From positions 57,224 through 64,874 of the forward strand of contig DINI01000013.1 in NCBI GenBank assembly GCA_002426755.1: DNA of 7,651 nucleotides. The letters are read 5' to 3'. The position numbers were made by a program, and so were the translations under genes. Below, in pieces: positions 1 to 6,610 of the stretch (the first letter of the stretch is position 1; each line of letters begins with the position of its first letter). Below the pieces are notes generated by a model. The model was not told the origin of the DNA. It ran no database searches and saw nothing but the letters and a program-made list of their open reading frames with translations. The stretch comes from Flavobacteriaceae bacterium UBA5544 (GTDB lineage Bacteria > Bacteroidota > Bacteroidia > Flavobacteriales > Flavobacteriaceae).

Positions 1-486
1 GAAGAATTGGTCGTCACAGAGCAAATTATCAGAGAACCAATGGATCCTTTATCACCATCAAGAGCAGCTTTTTATTCTGCCATTCTTCCTGGTTTGGGTC
101 AGGCATACAATAAAAAATATTGGAAAATTCCCATTGCTGTTGGAGGTATCGCAACCGGTATCTATTTTTATAAACGTAATGACAAACAATACAATCGTTA
201 CAGAGATGCCTACAAAAGTCGATTGGCCGGTTATGAAACGGATGAGTTTTTTGGCCGTGTGACTACAGATGGTTTGCAAAGAGCACAAAAAACCTTAAAA
301 CAAAACAAGGAACTTTCATTACTCATAACATTTGGTATTTATGCCTTGAATATCATTGATGCCAACGTTGACGCCCATTTGCTTCAATATAACATGGATG
401 AAAACTTGGCTCTCAAACCTCATTTTCAATACAACGAAAAAGAGAATGTTACTGATTTGGGTTTAACCTTGAACTTTAAATTTTAA
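1..486 (+). CDS. DUF5683 domain membrane protein, 5'-partial
   Basis: The reading frame is open to the left edge (Glu-Glu-Leu-Val...), so the gene starts upstream. The in-frame TTG at position 7 is probably an internal leucine codon, not a start. 161 residues are visible. They match the DUF5683 pattern I know from Bacteroidota: an SRAAFYSAILPGLGQAYNKK stretch near the visible N-terminus, a hydrophobic segment (AVGGIATGIYF), a basic and tyrosine-rich loop, a second hydrophobic segment (LLITFGIYALNIIDA), then NVDAHLLQYNM and a polar C-terminus ending NFKF. Full-length members usually also carry an N-terminal signal or membrane segment, which would lie outside the window. The function is unknown. 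In flavobacteria this gene commonly follows parA and parB, which cannot be checked here. dapB starts 3 bp after its stop, so the two are almost certainly cotranscribed. The family call is secure; no biochemical role is claimed. Confidence 0.85.
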   Translation, partial: EELVVTEQIIREPMDPLSPSRAAFYSAILPGLGQAYNKKYWKIPIAVGGIATGIYFYKRNDKQYNRYRDAYKSRLAGYETDEFFGRVTTDGLQRAQKTLKQNKELSLLITFGIYALNIIDANVDAHLLQYNMDENLALKPHFQYNEKENVTDLGLTLNFKF

Positions 487-489
487 TAC

Positions 490-1191
490 ATGAATATAGC
501 TTTACTTGGCTACGGTAAAATGGGTAAAGTGATTGAAGGCATCGCCCTGCAAAGAGGCCACAATGTCGTTTTGAAAGTCACCAGCAAAGATAAAGACTAT
601 TCTTTGTCTGGTATTGATGCAGCAATCGATTTCAGCACCCCAGATTCCGCCATAGATAATATTACTAACTGTTTTGCCAATAAAATCCCTGTCATTTCAG
701 GAACTACTGGGTGGTTAGATAGCTACGATGAAATTGTAAAAGCCTGCAAACAGCAAAATGGAACCTTTTTATATGCTTCCAATTTTAGTTTAGGTGTCAA
801 TATCTTTTTTGAATTGAACAAAACGCTTTCAAAATTGATGAATGGTTTACCGCAATATAATGTCAGCGTTGAAGAAATCCATCACACCCAGAAATTGGAT
901 GCGCCGAGTGGTACAGCAATTACACTTGCCAATGAAATTATTGAGCATTCAGAATACACTTCATGGACTTTAGACAAACCGAAATCAAAAGAAATTGGTA
1001 TCCAGGCAAAACGGATTGAAAACGTCCCTGGTACTCACGAAATCACTTACGAATCGAGTGTTGACAGTATTCAAATAAAACATACAGCCCATAATCGAGA
1101 AGGGTTTGCTCTTGGAGCCGTCATTGCTGCCGAATGGATTCATGGAAAAAAAGGCGTTTACACTATGAAAGATGTGTTAAACATAGGTTAA
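490..1191 (+). CDS. dapB: 4-hydroxy-tetrahydrodipicolinate reductase (DapB)
   Basis: This cytosolic enzyme reduces 4-hydroxy-tetrahydrodipicolinate to tetrahydrodipicolinate with NAD(P)H, in the diaminopimelate/lysine pathway that also feeds peptidoglycan synthesis. At 233 residues it is slightly shorter than the usual 240-270. Visible motifs are the N-terminal dinucleotide-binding loop GYGKMG (residues 7-12, one residue shorter than the common GAxGRMG form), DFSTP (48-52), the SGTTGW nicotinamide-contact loop (70-75), and the DapB signature EIHHTQKLDAPSGTA (129-143), which contains the His-His pair, Lys135 and the substrate-binding SGT. GTHEI (181-185) and HTAHNREGFALGAV (198-211) complete the C-terminal dimer/substrate domain. 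All key residues are present, so the enzyme should be active. The ATG at 490 lies 3 bp after the DUF5683 stop, with no room for its own promoter, so it is read from the upstream operon, possibly with translational coupling. Confidence 0.97.
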   Translation: MNIALLGYGKMGKVIEGIALQRGHNVVLKVTSKDKDYSLSGIDAAIDFSTPDSAIDNITNCFANKIPVISGTTGWLDSYDEIVKACKQQNGTFLYASNFSLGVNIFFELNKTLSKLMNGLPQYNVSVEEIHHTQKLDAPSGTAITLANEIIEHSEYTSWTLDKPKSKEIGIQAKRIENVPGTHEITYESSVDSIQIKHTAHNREGFALGAVIAAEWIHGKKGVYTMKDVLNIG

Positions 1192-1203
1192 CTTATTCGT
1201 TAT

Positions 1204-1238
1204 TTTGGAATTACGGATTATGATTTACAATATATTTG
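1204..1238 (+). promoter_or_regulatory. Candidate Bacteroidota-type promoter P1 for lepB
   Basis: TTTG at 1204-1207 is followed after 23 bp by TATATTTG at 1231-1238. The latter matches all fixed positions of the -7 consensus TAnnTTTG known for Bacteroides and Flavobacterium, and the spacing is at the upper end of the accepted range. It lies in the only sizeable gap ahead of lepB, in the right orientation. The call rests on pattern only; transcription would start at about 1245. Confidence 0.5.
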
Positions 1239-1269
1239 TTCCAAGGATTTTGACAAAAAAATACGTTTG
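1235..1269 (+). promoter_or_regulatory. Candidate Bacteroidota-type promoter P2 for lepB
   Basis: A second exact TAnnTTTG box, TACGTTTG, lies at 1262-1269. The TTTG of the P1 -7 box (1235-1238) sits 23 bp upstream and could act as its -33 element, so the two candidate promoters interlock. Transcription from P2 would start near 1276, giving a leader of roughly 40 nt before the lepB ATG at 1315. The leader is A-rich, with no Shine-Dalgarno sequence, as usual in flavobacteria. Confidence 0.45.
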
Positions 1270-1314
1270 GAAAAAATCCCAAAAAACTAGTCAACAACAA
1301 CTAAACAAAAAACA

Positions 1315-2862
1315 ATGACACTTACACAATGGTTAATCTTTTTCTTGGTCGTTCAGGTCATTCATGGACTGGGCACTTGGAAACTCTACATAAAAGCTGG
1401 AAGACAAGCTTGGGAAGCGTTTGTCCCTGTTTATAATGCGGTGATTTTAATGAAAATCATTAACAGGCCTTGGTGGTGGACCATTTTATTATTTGTACCG
1501 ATTGTCAATTTAATTATGCTCCCCGTCGTTTGGGTTGAAACTGCGCGAAGTTTTGGCAGAAATTCTGGCATGGACACACTTTTGTCTGTTGTCACTTTAG
1601 GGTTTTATATTTACTACATCAATTATGTTTTGGACGTTCACCATATCCAAGACAGAAGTCTGCATCCAAAATCAGCTGCGGGTGACTGGGTAAGTTCCAT
1701 TTTATTTGCAATTGTGGCAGCAACAATTGTGCATACTTATTTTATTCAGCCATTTACGATTCCAACATCATCATTGGAAAAAACGCTTTTGGTTGGCGAC
1801 TTTCTGTTTGTAAGTAAAATGCATTATGGCGCTCGTATTCCAATGACGACTGTTGCGGCACCTATGGTTCATGATACAATTCCAATTGCAAAGGTAAAAT
1901 CATATTCCTCATGGCCAGAACTTCCGTATATGCGATTGCCAGGATTTCAAAAAATAAAGCATAATGATATTGTGGTTTTTAACTGGCCTGTAGATACGAT
2001 GCTGGATATGCGCCATACCGATAAATATTACTATAAACCGATCGACAAAAAAACAAATTATGTAAAACGTTGTGTAGGATTGCCTGGCGATTCCTTGTCT
2101 ATAAAAGATGGTTATGTATATATCAACGGTAAGAAAAATCAGTTGCCTGATAGAGCGAGAATTCAATTTTCGTATGATATTGTATTTAAACGACAGTATG
2201 CAACCAATGAAGAATATTATAATCTGTTAAATCGTTACGACATCACGGATGGCATTGGAATGGATCAACAGACAAAAACATTTTATGTATATGCTGCGAC
2301 AGAGGAAGCTATGGATCGCCTAAAAAACCATCCTGATGTTGCGAGTGTGAGCGTAAGAAAAGATTCTTTGGGGCAATCAGACTTTCAAATATTTCCAAAA
2401 GACCCAGCATATGCTTGGAACAATGACTTTTTTGGTCCATTATATATTCCAAAAGCTGGTGCCACCATCGATCTAACCCCTGAAGTCTTACCTCTTTATA
2501 AAAGAGCCATCACGGAATATGAAGGCCATAAGCTTTCTGTTAATGGCAATCAAATCAGTATTGATGGGAAGGTTTCAAATACATTTACCTTTACTAAAGA
2601 TTATTACTGGATGATGGGCGACAATCGCCATAACTCACAAGATTCAAGATATTGGGGATTTGTACCCTTTGACCATGTTGTGGGGAAACCAGTATTTGTT
2701 TGGATGAGTTGGGATAGCAACGGTAAACCTCGTTGGGACCGATTCTTTACAACTGTTGGAGGAAGTGGAAAACCTGTTTCATACTTGATTCCCGCTGTTA
2801 TTGTTGGATTCTTATTATTCGGATGGAATACTTACAGAAAGAAACGCAAAGCGAATCGTTAA
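1315..2862 (+). CDS. lepB: Signal peptidase I with N-terminal DUF5684 domain
   Basis: This is an inner-membrane serine protease that removes signal peptides from secreted proteins using a Ser/Lys dyad. Residues about 1-110 form a hydrophobic DUF5684 module with several membrane segments and the motif AGRQAWEAFVPVYN (28-41). A second membrane anchor spans about 125-143. The protease follows: box B IPTSSLEKTLLVGDF (149-163) with the predicted nucleophile Ser153; box D YVKRCVGLPGD (249-259) with the general base Lys251; and box E GDNRHNSQDSRYWG (435-448). About 175 residues separate boxes D and E, far more than in minimal bacterial enzymes, and this accounts for much of the 515-residue length. 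A C-terminal membrane helix (about 488-505) is followed by the basic tail RKKRKANR. The ATG at 1315 is preceded by an A-rich leader and two candidate promoters. The DUF5684 fusion and the enlarged protease are typical of Bacteroidota LepB. Function is confidently assigned; the role of the added parts is unknown. Confidence 0.96.
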   Translation: MTLTQWLIFFLVVQVIHGLGTWKLYIKAGRQAWEAFVPVYNAVILMKIINRPWWWTILLFVPIVNLIMLPVVWVETARSFGRNSGMDTLLSVVTLGFYIYYINYVLDVHHIQDRSLHPKSAAGDWVSSILFAIVAATIVHTYFIQPFTIPTSSLEKTLLVGDFLFVSKMHYGARIPMTTVAAPMVHDTIPIAKVKSYSSWPELPYMRLPGFQKIKHNDIVVFNWPVDTMLDMRHTDKYYYKPIDKKTNYVKRCVGLPGDSLSIKDGYVYINGKKNQLPDRARIQFSYDIVFKRQYATNEEYYNLLNRYDITDGIGMDQQTKTFYVYAATEEAMDRLKNHPDVASVSVRKDSLGQSDFQIFPKDPAYAWNNDFFGPLYIPKAGATIDLTPEVLPLYKRAITEYEGHKLSVNGNQISIDGKVSNTFTFTKDYYWMMGDNRHNSQDSRYWGFVPFDHVVGKPVFVWMSWDSNGKPRWDRFFTTVGGSGKPVSYLIPAVIVGFLLFGWNTYRKKRKANR

Positions 2863-2887
2863 GGCATTTTTGTAAACGAACAATCAA

Positions 2888-2917
2888 TTGATATTGATTT
2901 ATCATAAAATAGTCTTG
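2888..2917 (+). promoter_or_regulatory. Weak candidate promoter ahead of the WbqC gene
   Basis: TTG at 2888-2890, a 19-bp spacer and TAGTCTTG at 2910-2917 fit the Bacteroidota promoter pattern with one mismatch in the -7 box (C for T). The site lies in the 95-bp lepB-wbqC gap, which has no recognisable terminator. Read-through from lepB is an equally good explanation for wbqC expression. Confidence 0.25.
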
Positions 2918-2957
2918 TGTTCGTAGCAAAAGCCGAAATCATAAACATCAAACACGC

Positions 2958-3578
2958 GTGAATATTCTAATTCATCCAACTTATTTTCCGAGTATTGCAA
3001 CTTTTGTGGCAATAGCAAAAGCAGATAAGGTAACATTTGAAGTCTGTGATAATTACCAAAAGCAAACTTATCGAAATCGAATGTTCATCTACGACGCCAA
3101 TGGAAAATTGCCATTGACCATTCCTGTGATTTATTCCCAAAAAAATAGGCAATTATATAAAGACATCCTGATTGCTGATGACGAAAACTGGCAAGATTTG
3201 CATTGGAAATCCATACAATCAGCTTATAGCAGTTCGCCATTTTTTGAGTTTTACGAACACGATTTCCAACCATTATATACCGAAAAATTTCAAAATTTAT
3301 TGGATTTCAACTTTAAATGTTTGGAAGTCATTTATGATTGTCTGGAATTGCCATTTGAATTTGAAACTTCAAAAATGTTCGAAAAACAACCACAAAATTT
3401 AACTGACTTAAGATTACTAGCCGAAAATCGAAAGGAAAAAGAGCAGCATTTTCAACCCTATGTTCAAGTGTTTGACGACAAACACGGGTTTATTTCCAAT
3501 TTAAGCATCTTAGATTTGATTTGCAATGAAGGCCCCAATGCGACGTTATATTTAGAAAAGCAAAACATCAGTTTATAA
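2958..3578 (+). CDS. WbqC family protein
   Basis: This 206-residue soluble protein has no signal peptide or membrane segment. It matches the WbqC-like family: HPTYFPSI near the N-terminus (6-13), DNYQKQTYRNR (31-41), an aromatic central block HWKSIQSAYSSSPFFEFY (82-99), and a C-terminal block with YVQVFDDKHGF (168-178) and LDLICNEGPNATLYL (185-199). The family is named after an O-antigen cluster gene, and members occur in polysaccharide and natural-product loci. Its reaction in flavobacteria is not established, so none is assigned. The start chosen is GTG at 2958. No in-frame ATG lies just upstream, and the next in-frame ATG would remove the conserved HPTYFP and DNYQKQTYRNR motifs. Its TAA overlaps the ATG of the next gene (TAATG), implying cotranscription and translational coupling. 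Confidence 0.9.
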   Translation: MNILIHPTYFPSIATFVAIAKADKVTFEVCDNYQKQTYRNRMFIYDANGKLPLTIPVIYSQKNRQLYKDILIADDENWQDLHWKSIQSAYSSSPFFEFYEHDFQPLYTEKFQNLLDFNFKCLEVIYDCLELPFEFETSKMFEKQPQNLTDLRLLAENRKEKEQHFQPYVQVFDDKHGFISNLSILDLICNEGPNATLYLEKQNISL

Positions 3579-3892
3579 TGTTGCAGTCTACACTTCACTA
3601 CGGAATTCACTTTGGATTGCCATTACTCGTCGCCTTGTTATTCTTCAAATCAAATTGGAAAATGGCCTATCTCATCATGGTTTTAGGAATGCTCATTGAC
3701 CTTGACCATTTGCTTGCAACACCCATATTTGACGCCAATCGCTGTAGCATCAATTTTCATCCGCTTCACTCCTATTATGCAATGGTTGTTTATGTAGTTT
3801 TGGCTGTTTTCAAAAAAACAAGATGGATTGGTTTGGGATTATGCATTCATATTATTGCCGATGTGGTAGATTGTGCCATGATGAATAATTGA
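3578..3892 (+). CDS. DUF6122 small membrane protein
   Basis: The product has 104 residues with about three hydrophobic segments (roughly 12-24, 29-50 and 66-95). It matches the DUF6122 pattern: HYGIHFGLP (7-15), the intramembrane DLDHLLATPIFDANRCSINF (41-60), HPLHSYYA (61-68) and a C-terminal HIIADVVDC (91-99). The conserved His and Asp residues (His11, Asp41, Asp43, His44, His61, His64, His91, Asp95) resemble the layout of YdjM/DUF457 membrane metal-dependent hydrolases (DxDH, HxxxHS-like and HxxxD motifs). A metal site is therefore plausible, but this is inference. The ATG overlaps the wbqC stop by one base, so translation is coupled to it. It is the last gene of the plus-strand block and converges on the EEP-family gene 48 bp away. 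Function is unknown. Confidence 0.88.
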   Translation: MLQSTLHYGIHFGLPLLVALLFFKSNWKMAYLIMVLGMLIDLDHLLATPIFDANRCSINFHPLHSYYAMVVYVVLAVFKKTRWIGLGLCIHIIADVVDCAMMNN

Positions 3893-3940
3893 AATTTGAA
3901 TGTAAAAACTGAAAACTTCGACGGTGACTACTACTCATCA

Positions 3941-4960
3941 TTATTTCAATTTCACACGACTCATAATGGGGTAATGATCAGAAAGCAACACATCAAAGGT
4001 TTTGAAACTGTTGATTTCAAAAGCTTCATCCACTAATATAAAATCGATTCGAACGGGGAAGAATTTGAATTTAAAAGTTCTTCCAAAGCCATTTCCTGCC
4101 TCTACAAAAGCATCTTGCAAATCACCTTTTATTTCCTTGTAAACATATGAATATGCGGTGTTGTTAAAATCGCCACAAATAATCATTTTATAACTGCATT
4201 CTTTTTTGTGCAACAAAAACAGTTCTGTCTGAAACTGTTGCATGGTAAAGGTTTTGCTTACCTGTCTAAAAAGATTTTCTGAAGATTCTTTGGTGAGCGC
4301 ATCGCCATTCGCATCAATCTTCATGGATTGTAAATGCACATTATAAACTCGAATGGTGTCTTTTCCTTTGACGACATCAATAAAAATGGCATTGTTATAA
4401 CTTTCCGGAAATTCAATGGAACCTGAATGAATAATTGGAAATTTTGAAAAAATCGCCTGCCCATTTTTGACCTTTTGTCCCGAAATCATTTCATATTTTT
4501 CGTAGCCTTCCAATGCGATATTATCATCGCGTCGGTACTCTTGAATACTTAAAATATCAGGTTGCTTTTCATTTATAAAATCTACAATACTTTGCTCAAC
4601 ACCTTCGTCAGGTATCCATTTGAATACATTAAACAAACGGACGTTATAATTCATTACAGAAATATCATCTGAATCATCAAGGTTTTTAGACGAGCTAAAC
4701 TTATAAAGCGATGCGAGGTACGAATACCCTATCAACAATATAACCAAAGAAAGTAAAAGTTGTTTCTTCACTTTGAACAACCAATAGACCACAAACAGAA
4801 TGTTAAGCAGAATCAGAAACGGAACTGTTAGGCTCAATACGGATAAGAAGGCGAACTTTTTCGGTTCGAAATATGGCAGAATATAGGACAGCAACAATAG
4901 GACAGCGGCAATGCTATTGAAGAAAAATACAAATTTATCAAATAGCTTTAGGTTTTTCAT
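3941..4960 (-). CDS. Membrane-anchored endonuclease/exonuclease/phosphatase family protein
   Basis: The N-terminal third has three hydrophobic segments (about 10-30, 36-62 and 66-86). A complete EEP (DNase I-like) fold follows from about residue 98. The metal and catalytic motifs are all present: MNYNVR (103-108, Asn106), ILSIQEY (136-142, Glu141), YNVHLQS (206-212, His209), CGDFNNT (262-268, Asp264 and Asn266), RIDFILVDE (304-312, Asp306) and SDHYPI (327-332, Asp328 and His329). The protein should be an active Mg2+-dependent phosphodiesterase or phosphatase. The fold covers nucleases, sphingomyelinases and phosphoinositide phosphatases, so the substrate cannot be read from the sequence. The domain probably lies in the periplasm or on the cytoplasmic side next to the membrane; topology is not resolved here. 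It is the last gene of the minus-strand operon, starting 5 bp after the upstream rhomboid stop. Its own stop faces the DUF6122 gene. Confidence 0.9.
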   Translation of the reverse strand: MKNLKLFDKFVFFFNSIAAVLLLLSYILPYFEPKKFAFLSVLSLTVPFLILLNILFVVYWLFKVKKQLLLSLVILLIGYSYLASLYKFSSSKNLDDSDDISVMNYNVRLFNVFKWIPDEGVEQSIVDFINEKQPDILSIQEYRRDDNIALEGYEKYEMISGQKVKNGQAIFSKFPIIHSGSIEFPESYNNAIFIDVVKGKDTIRVYNVHLQSMKIDANGDALTKESSENLFRQVSKTFTMQQFQTELFLLHKKECSYKMIICGDFNNTAYSYVYKEIKGDLQDAFVEAGNGFGRTFKFKFFPVRIDFILVDEAFEINSFKTFDVLLSDHYPIMSRVKLK

Positions 4961-4965
4961 TGCTG

Positions 4966-5841
4966 CTACTGCTTTCCAACTTTAAATAAAAACTCTTTTT
5001 CTTCTTTCGTCAAGCTTTCATAGCCGCTTTTCCCGATTTTATCTAAAATGAGGTCTATTTGCTTCTGCTTATTAAACTCGTTAAATTCTTTTTTATTATG
5101 ACCTGCAACCGTATTTGATTTTCCTTTATAAACTGTTTTTAGAGGGGAACGTTTCTTTGTTTTGAACAAATTTTCAATCCATTCCATAAAACGTTCAAAA
5201 CCGGTTCCAATATCAGTTCCTTTGGCGAGTTGAGCGGCATACACATAACCCAACAAACTACCGCCCAAATGGGCAACGCTACCGCCTTGATTGGTACTCC
5301 AAAGCCCAATAATATCGATTATGACCAAGGCAATTCCAATATACATCAATTTGATATTCCAAAAAGCCAAACGCACTTCTGTTTGCGGCATATATGCACA
5401 TATAAATATCAATAACGCCCTAACACCAGCCGAAGCTCCAACAAGCCCTATTGCAGGATTTAAAATGCCATTTGGTAGCACATTATAAACTAACAGAAAG
5501 GTAAGTCCTCCAAAAATAATTCCTAAAAAATAGATGCTCAATGCCATTTTTGGTTTGAACAGATTGAGAATGATTTTAGACACAAAAAACAGCACCAAAA
5601 GGTTGAACAAAATATGAATGAAGCCATAATGGACAAACCCATAAGTCAAAATTGTCCAAGGTTTGTATATAAATTCAAAAAAATCGGTGGGAAGTTTCAA
5701 CCAGTTTAGGCTTTCATCGACCTTCAAAATTTGAGTCATCAAGAAGCCAACAATATAAACCACAATATTGATAACGATAATCCATTCAAGCGGATTGAGT
5801 CGTTTTAGTTTGTATTGTATATCTTGCTTGATTGAGGCCAT
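4966..5841 (-). CDS. Rhomboid family intramembrane serine protease with C-terminal DUF6576-like tail
   Basis: This polytopic inner-membrane protease of 291 residues has the complete rhomboid signature: HILFN (76-80, with His76 and the oxyanion-hole Asn80), GASAG (135-139, nucleophile Ser137) and AHLGG (190-194, catalytic His191). Six hydrophobic segments lie between about residues 20 and 205. A soluble, lysine-rich C-terminal region of about 85 residues follows. Its last 35 residues (about 256-290: KQIDLILDKIGKSGYESLT, then an EEKEFLF segment) match the DUF6576 tail commonly found on Bacteroidota rhomboids. The substrate is unknown. Its ATG directly abuts the stop of the first rhomboid gene (0 bp), indicating cotranscription and likely translational coupling. 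The two rhomboids are clearly different in sequence and length, so this is not a recent duplication. Confidence 0.94.
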   Translation of the reverse strand: MASIKQDIQYKLKRLNPLEWIIVINIVVYIVGFLMTQILKVDESLNWLKLPTDFFEFIYKPWTILTYGFVHYGFIHILFNLLVLFFVSKIILNLFKPKMALSIYFLGIIFGGLTFLLVYNVLPNGILNPAIGLVGASAGVRALLIFICAYMPQTEVRLAFWNIKLMYIGIALVIIDIIGLWSTNQGGSVAHLGGSLLGYVYAAQLAKGTDIGTGFERFMEWIENLFKTKKRSPLKTVYKGKSNTVAGHNKKEFNEFNKQKQIDLILDKIGKSGYESLTKEEKEFLFKVGKQ

Positions 5842-6591
5842 TTAGTTCCATCGGTATTTGTCCTTCTCGTTTTTTTTCCAAAACCACATTAAGATAAATC
5901 CAGTCAGCGCACCACCTACGTGAGCAGCAAATGCGGTATTACTTGGACTGAAAATCGATTGTCCCGTAATTGCTGAAAACAAATCCAAAGCAATGATTCC
6001 CGGTATAAAATACTTTGCCTTGATGGGAATTGGCAAGAAAATGAGCATCAATTTAGATTCTGGGAACAGCATTCCAAACGCTACTAAGACTCCCATAATA
6101 GCTCCTGATGCCCCAACCATTGAAGAGTTGTAGATGTTGTACATATTTTGAAGTTCGACTCGTTGCGCGGCAGTGACGGTTTGACTGACTTGATTGGTAC
6201 TTAAAATTTGATGTATTTCGTTCAATGACATTCCAGATTCCACTAAAATACCTTCCGAAGGCAAATATTTAAAATAATAGAAACCTACCATAATCAACGC
6301 AGCTCCCAGTCCTGAAAACAGATAAAAAATAATGAACTTCCTGGCTCCAAACACCTGTTCTACAGCAGTACCAAACATCCATAATGCAAACATATTGAAC
6401 AAAATATGCGTTACTCCACCGTGCATAAACATGTGAGTCAGGAATTGCCAAGGCTGAAATAAATCATTCTTTGGAAAATATAATGCAAACCACTTGTAAA
6501 ATAGTTCGCCATTACCAATCGTCAATGTTCCAATGAACATTAACACATTAATGATTAAAAGATGTTTTACAGTATCGGTAATTCCTCTCAT
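5842..6591 (-). CDS. Rhomboid family intramembrane serine protease
   Basis: From the chosen start the product is 249 residues, a compact six-helix rhomboid. Catalytic elements are THILFN (61-66, His62 and Asn66), GASGA (160-164, nucleophile Ser162) and AHVGG (223-227, His224). It begins MRGITDTVKHLLIINVLMF, placing the first membrane helix directly at the N-terminus, as in flavobacterial relatives. The frame is open up to an earlier ATG at 6642, but that start would overlap the 3' end of mutL by 32 bp and add 17 residues without family support. The ATG at 6591, 19 bp after the mutL stop and preceded by an A-rich stretch, is preferred. About 50 polar residues (107-156) separate the third and fourth helices, forming an enlarged loop. 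The protein ends in a charged tail, KKNEKDKYRWN. Its stop abuts the next rhomboid start. The substrate is unknown. Confidence 0.94.
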   Translation of the reverse strand: MRGITDTVKHLLIINVLMFIGTLTIGNGELFYKWFALYFPKNDLFQPWQFLTHMFMHGGVTHILFNMFALWMFGTAVEQVFGARKFIIFYLFSGLGAALIMVGFYYFKYLPSEGILVESGMSLNEIHQILSTNQVSQTVTAAQRVELQNMYNIYNSSMVGASGAIMGVLVAFGMLFPESKLMLIFLPIPIKAKYFIPGIIALDLFSAITGQSIFSPSNTAFAAHVGGALTGFILMWFWKKNEKDKYRWN

Positions 6592-6610
6592 GGTTGATTT
6601 TTTATCTAAA

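Noticed and set aside
7..9. TTG as the start of the DUF5683 gene
   Set aside because: The frame continues open to the window edge and family members normally have an N-terminal extension, so the gene is more likely cut by the left boundary.
1245..1279. Inverted repeat GGATTTT / AAAATCC between dapB and lepB as a terminator
   Set aside because: The stem is 7 bp and AT-rich, with a 21-nt loop and no T-run following, and it overlaps the candidate promoters.
1909..2166. Minus-strand open frame inside lepB
   Set aside because: It is an antisense shadow of the lepB catalytic region, including box D, with no recognisable domain.
2882..2899. Small palindrome ATCAATTGAT (2883-2892) and nearby AATCAA/TTGATT arms in the lepB-wbqC gap as an operator
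   Set aside because: Short AT-rich palindromes are expected by chance in this sequence, and there is no second copy or known regulator to support it.
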